NCBI GenBank assembly: GCA_028280915.1
Contig: JANQKX010000203.1
Span: 1-7,771 of the forward strand
Source: Kiloniellaceae bacterium
Lineage (GTDB): Bacteria; Pseudomonadota; Alphaproteobacteria; Kiloniellales; Kiloniellaceae
Direction of reading: 5' to 3'
Length of the DNA stretch: 7,771 nt
Position numbers and translations under genes: made by a program
Shown: one piece after another, positions 6,957 to 7,771 of the stretch
Layout of the letters: every line of letters begins with the position of its first letter
Position numbering within the stretch: position 1 is the first letter of the stretch
Notes under the pieces: model-generated
Databases searched by the model: none
Told to the model about the DNA's origin: nothing
The model's input: only the letters and a program-made list of their open reading frames with translations

Positions 6957-7036
6957 GGATTGGCCTCTCTCAACTGCCAAGGCGGCTCGATAGGGGGGAC
7001 GGTTGTCTTTCTTTGTCCGCCCTAGGCATGGACAGT

Positions 7037-7378
7037 TTACTCGGAATGGCAGGAAAGATCGACCCCGCCGGTCGTGCTGAAAGTGGCCGCCTTACCCTTG
7101 CCGCGCAGGCTGTAGGTTCCGTCGCTGTAAAGATATCCGGAACCGGACCGGGCAATGGGCAAAACGATGTCGTCCGCTTCCGGCCGCACGATGGTCGCGG
7201 TCTCGTTTTCCTTATTAAACACCGCGTCAAATCCACTGCCGTCCTCACACTGAAAGCGCGCCGTGATCTCTCCCGGCGGGGGGACGGGGGTTTGCTGACA
7301 GGCACCAAGGGTCACAAGGAAGGGCAGGGCGGCCCAAAGGGCAAACCGGCGCGGGATCGTGTCGTTCTCGAAAGTCAA
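7037..7378 (-). CDS. Lipoprotein with MliC-type C-type lysozyme inhibitor domain (113 aa)
   Basis: The N-terminus is a lipoprotein signal: RR at 10-11, hydrophobic FALWAALPFLVTL, and lipobox LGAC with C27 as the lipidated residue. After a proline-rich linker comes a small beta domain matching the MliC family: C44 in FQCEDGSGFDAVF, RSGSGYLYSDG (77-87), LRGKGKAATF (91-100) and C110 near the end, with C44-C110 the likely disulfide. From memory, MliC inserts a conserved Ser and a Lys 14 residues later into the lysozyme active site; S80 and K94 keep that spacing. The protein would protect peptidoglycan from host-type lysozyme. No ATG fits. The TTG at 7378 has GAGG 5 nt upstream, overlapping the stop of the preceding gene, so translation is probably coupled. 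Inhibitor activity is inferred from the family. Confidence 0.8.
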   Translation of the reverse strand: MTFENDTIPRRFALWAALPFLVTLGACQQTPVPPPGEITARFQCEDGSGFDAVFNKENETATIVRPEADDIVLPIARSGSGYLYSDGTYSLRGKGKAATFSTTGGVDLSCHSE

Positions 7379-7385
7379 AATGGCC

Positions 7386-7771
7386 TCACATCCATTGAAC
7401 CAGCAGCAAGGGCAGCAAAAATCCTATAAAGAACATGGCGGTGGTCAAGGGGGAATCGGGCCGTTCGTGGGCTTCGACCATGAGTTCCTCCACCACCAGA
7501 TAAAGCATGGCGGCGATGCCGAAACCCAGAAAGGCGGCAAAGCCGAACCCTTGTTCCGTGGGCAGGAGCAGGCCAAAACCGGCGCCGAGGAAAAGGGCCA
7601 CGGCAAAGCCAGTCAAAATCACCAAGATTTGCCCCGGTCGTTGTCCCTTCTCGGACAAGCTGGGCCCCGTGGCCAGACCCAATGACAGGGTTTCCAGCGT
7701 GAGGGCGATCAAAAGCAGAATGCCGCCCTTTTCCCCGGTGGCAAATCCGATCATCAGCAAGAGCCCGTCCA
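7386..7771 (-). CDS. ZIP-family-like metal permease, C-terminal part (cut by window edge)
   Basis: About 127 C-terminal residues of an integral membrane protein are visible, with four hydrophobic segments. The overall pattern resembles the last helices of bacterial ZIP permeases (ZupT/GufA group), notably the final block AAMLYLVVEELMVEAHE, whose counterpart in canonical members reads roughly AAGAMLYVVVxELxPEA. However, the helix that normally carries HNxPEG reads ALTLETLSLGLATG, so the His, Asn and Glu metal ligands are absent. The following helix (TGFAVALFLGAGFG) also lacks the usual Glu. It may be a diverged transporter with other specificity, or a ZIP-fold protein that no longer carries metal. 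Its stop lies 7 nt before the lipoprotein start on the same strand. The N-terminal half is outside the window. Confidence 0.7.
   Translation of the reverse strand, partial: DGLLLMIGFATGEKGGILLLIALTLETLSLGLATGPSLSEKGQRPGQILVILTGFAVALFLGAGFGLLLPTEQGFGFAAFLGFGIAAMLYLVVEELMVEAHERPDSPLTTAMFFIGFLLPLLLVQWM

Noticed and set aside
6961..7036. Possible terminator between the lipoprotein gene and the small membrane gene (GGGCGGAC against GTCCCCCC on the minus strand)
   Set aside because: The stem has a C-C mismatch, a 14-nt loop and no U-tract, so it is too weak to call.

Overview
The window is GC-rich, densely packed bacterial DNA. Its core is a complete aapJ-aapQ-aapM-aapP operon, the general L-amino acid ABC importer best known from Alphaproteobacteria such as Rhizobium. 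Together with an alphaproteobacterial-type cystathionine beta-lyase next door, this points to an alphaproteobacterium, perhaps a member of the Rhodospirillales. That placement rests on protein resemblance and base composition recalled from memory, not on a database search.

Layout. (1) Positions 1-1921, minus strand: metC (cystathionine beta-lyase), then hisI (phosphoribosyl-AMP cyclohydrolase), then the N-terminal part of modA (molybdate-binding protein), which runs off the left edge. The three are tightly spaced: 14 nt between metC and hisI, and an ATGA stop/start overlap between hisI and modA. (2) Positions 1922-2325: a gene-free, comparatively AT-rich divergent control region with a 10-bp tandem repeat and several short dyads. 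(3) Positions 2326-6714, plus strand: aapJ, aapQ, aapM, aapP, with a strong stem-loop between aapJ and aapQ. (4) Positions 6765-7771, minus strand, convergent to aapP: the C-terminal part of a ZIP-like permease, a small lipoprotein with an MliC-type (C-type lysozyme inhibitor) domain, and a 63-residue two-helix membrane protein.

How the genes work together. AapJ captures L-amino acids in the periplasm, AapQ and AapM form the channel, and AapP supplies ATP hydrolysis. The hairpin after aapJ probably keeps the binding protein more abundant than the membrane parts. MetC, transcribed divergently, makes homocysteine for methionine synthesis, so the shared intergenic region may coordinate amino acid uptake and biosynthesis; that is inference. 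The metC-hisI-modA cluster joins three pathways that are normally unrelated.

I found no mobile element, CRISPR array, tRNA, rRNA or phage gene, and no clear new system. The points most worth a second look are the ZIP-like protein that lacks the family's usual metal-binding residues, the dyads upstream of aapJ, and the translational coupling of modA to hisI.
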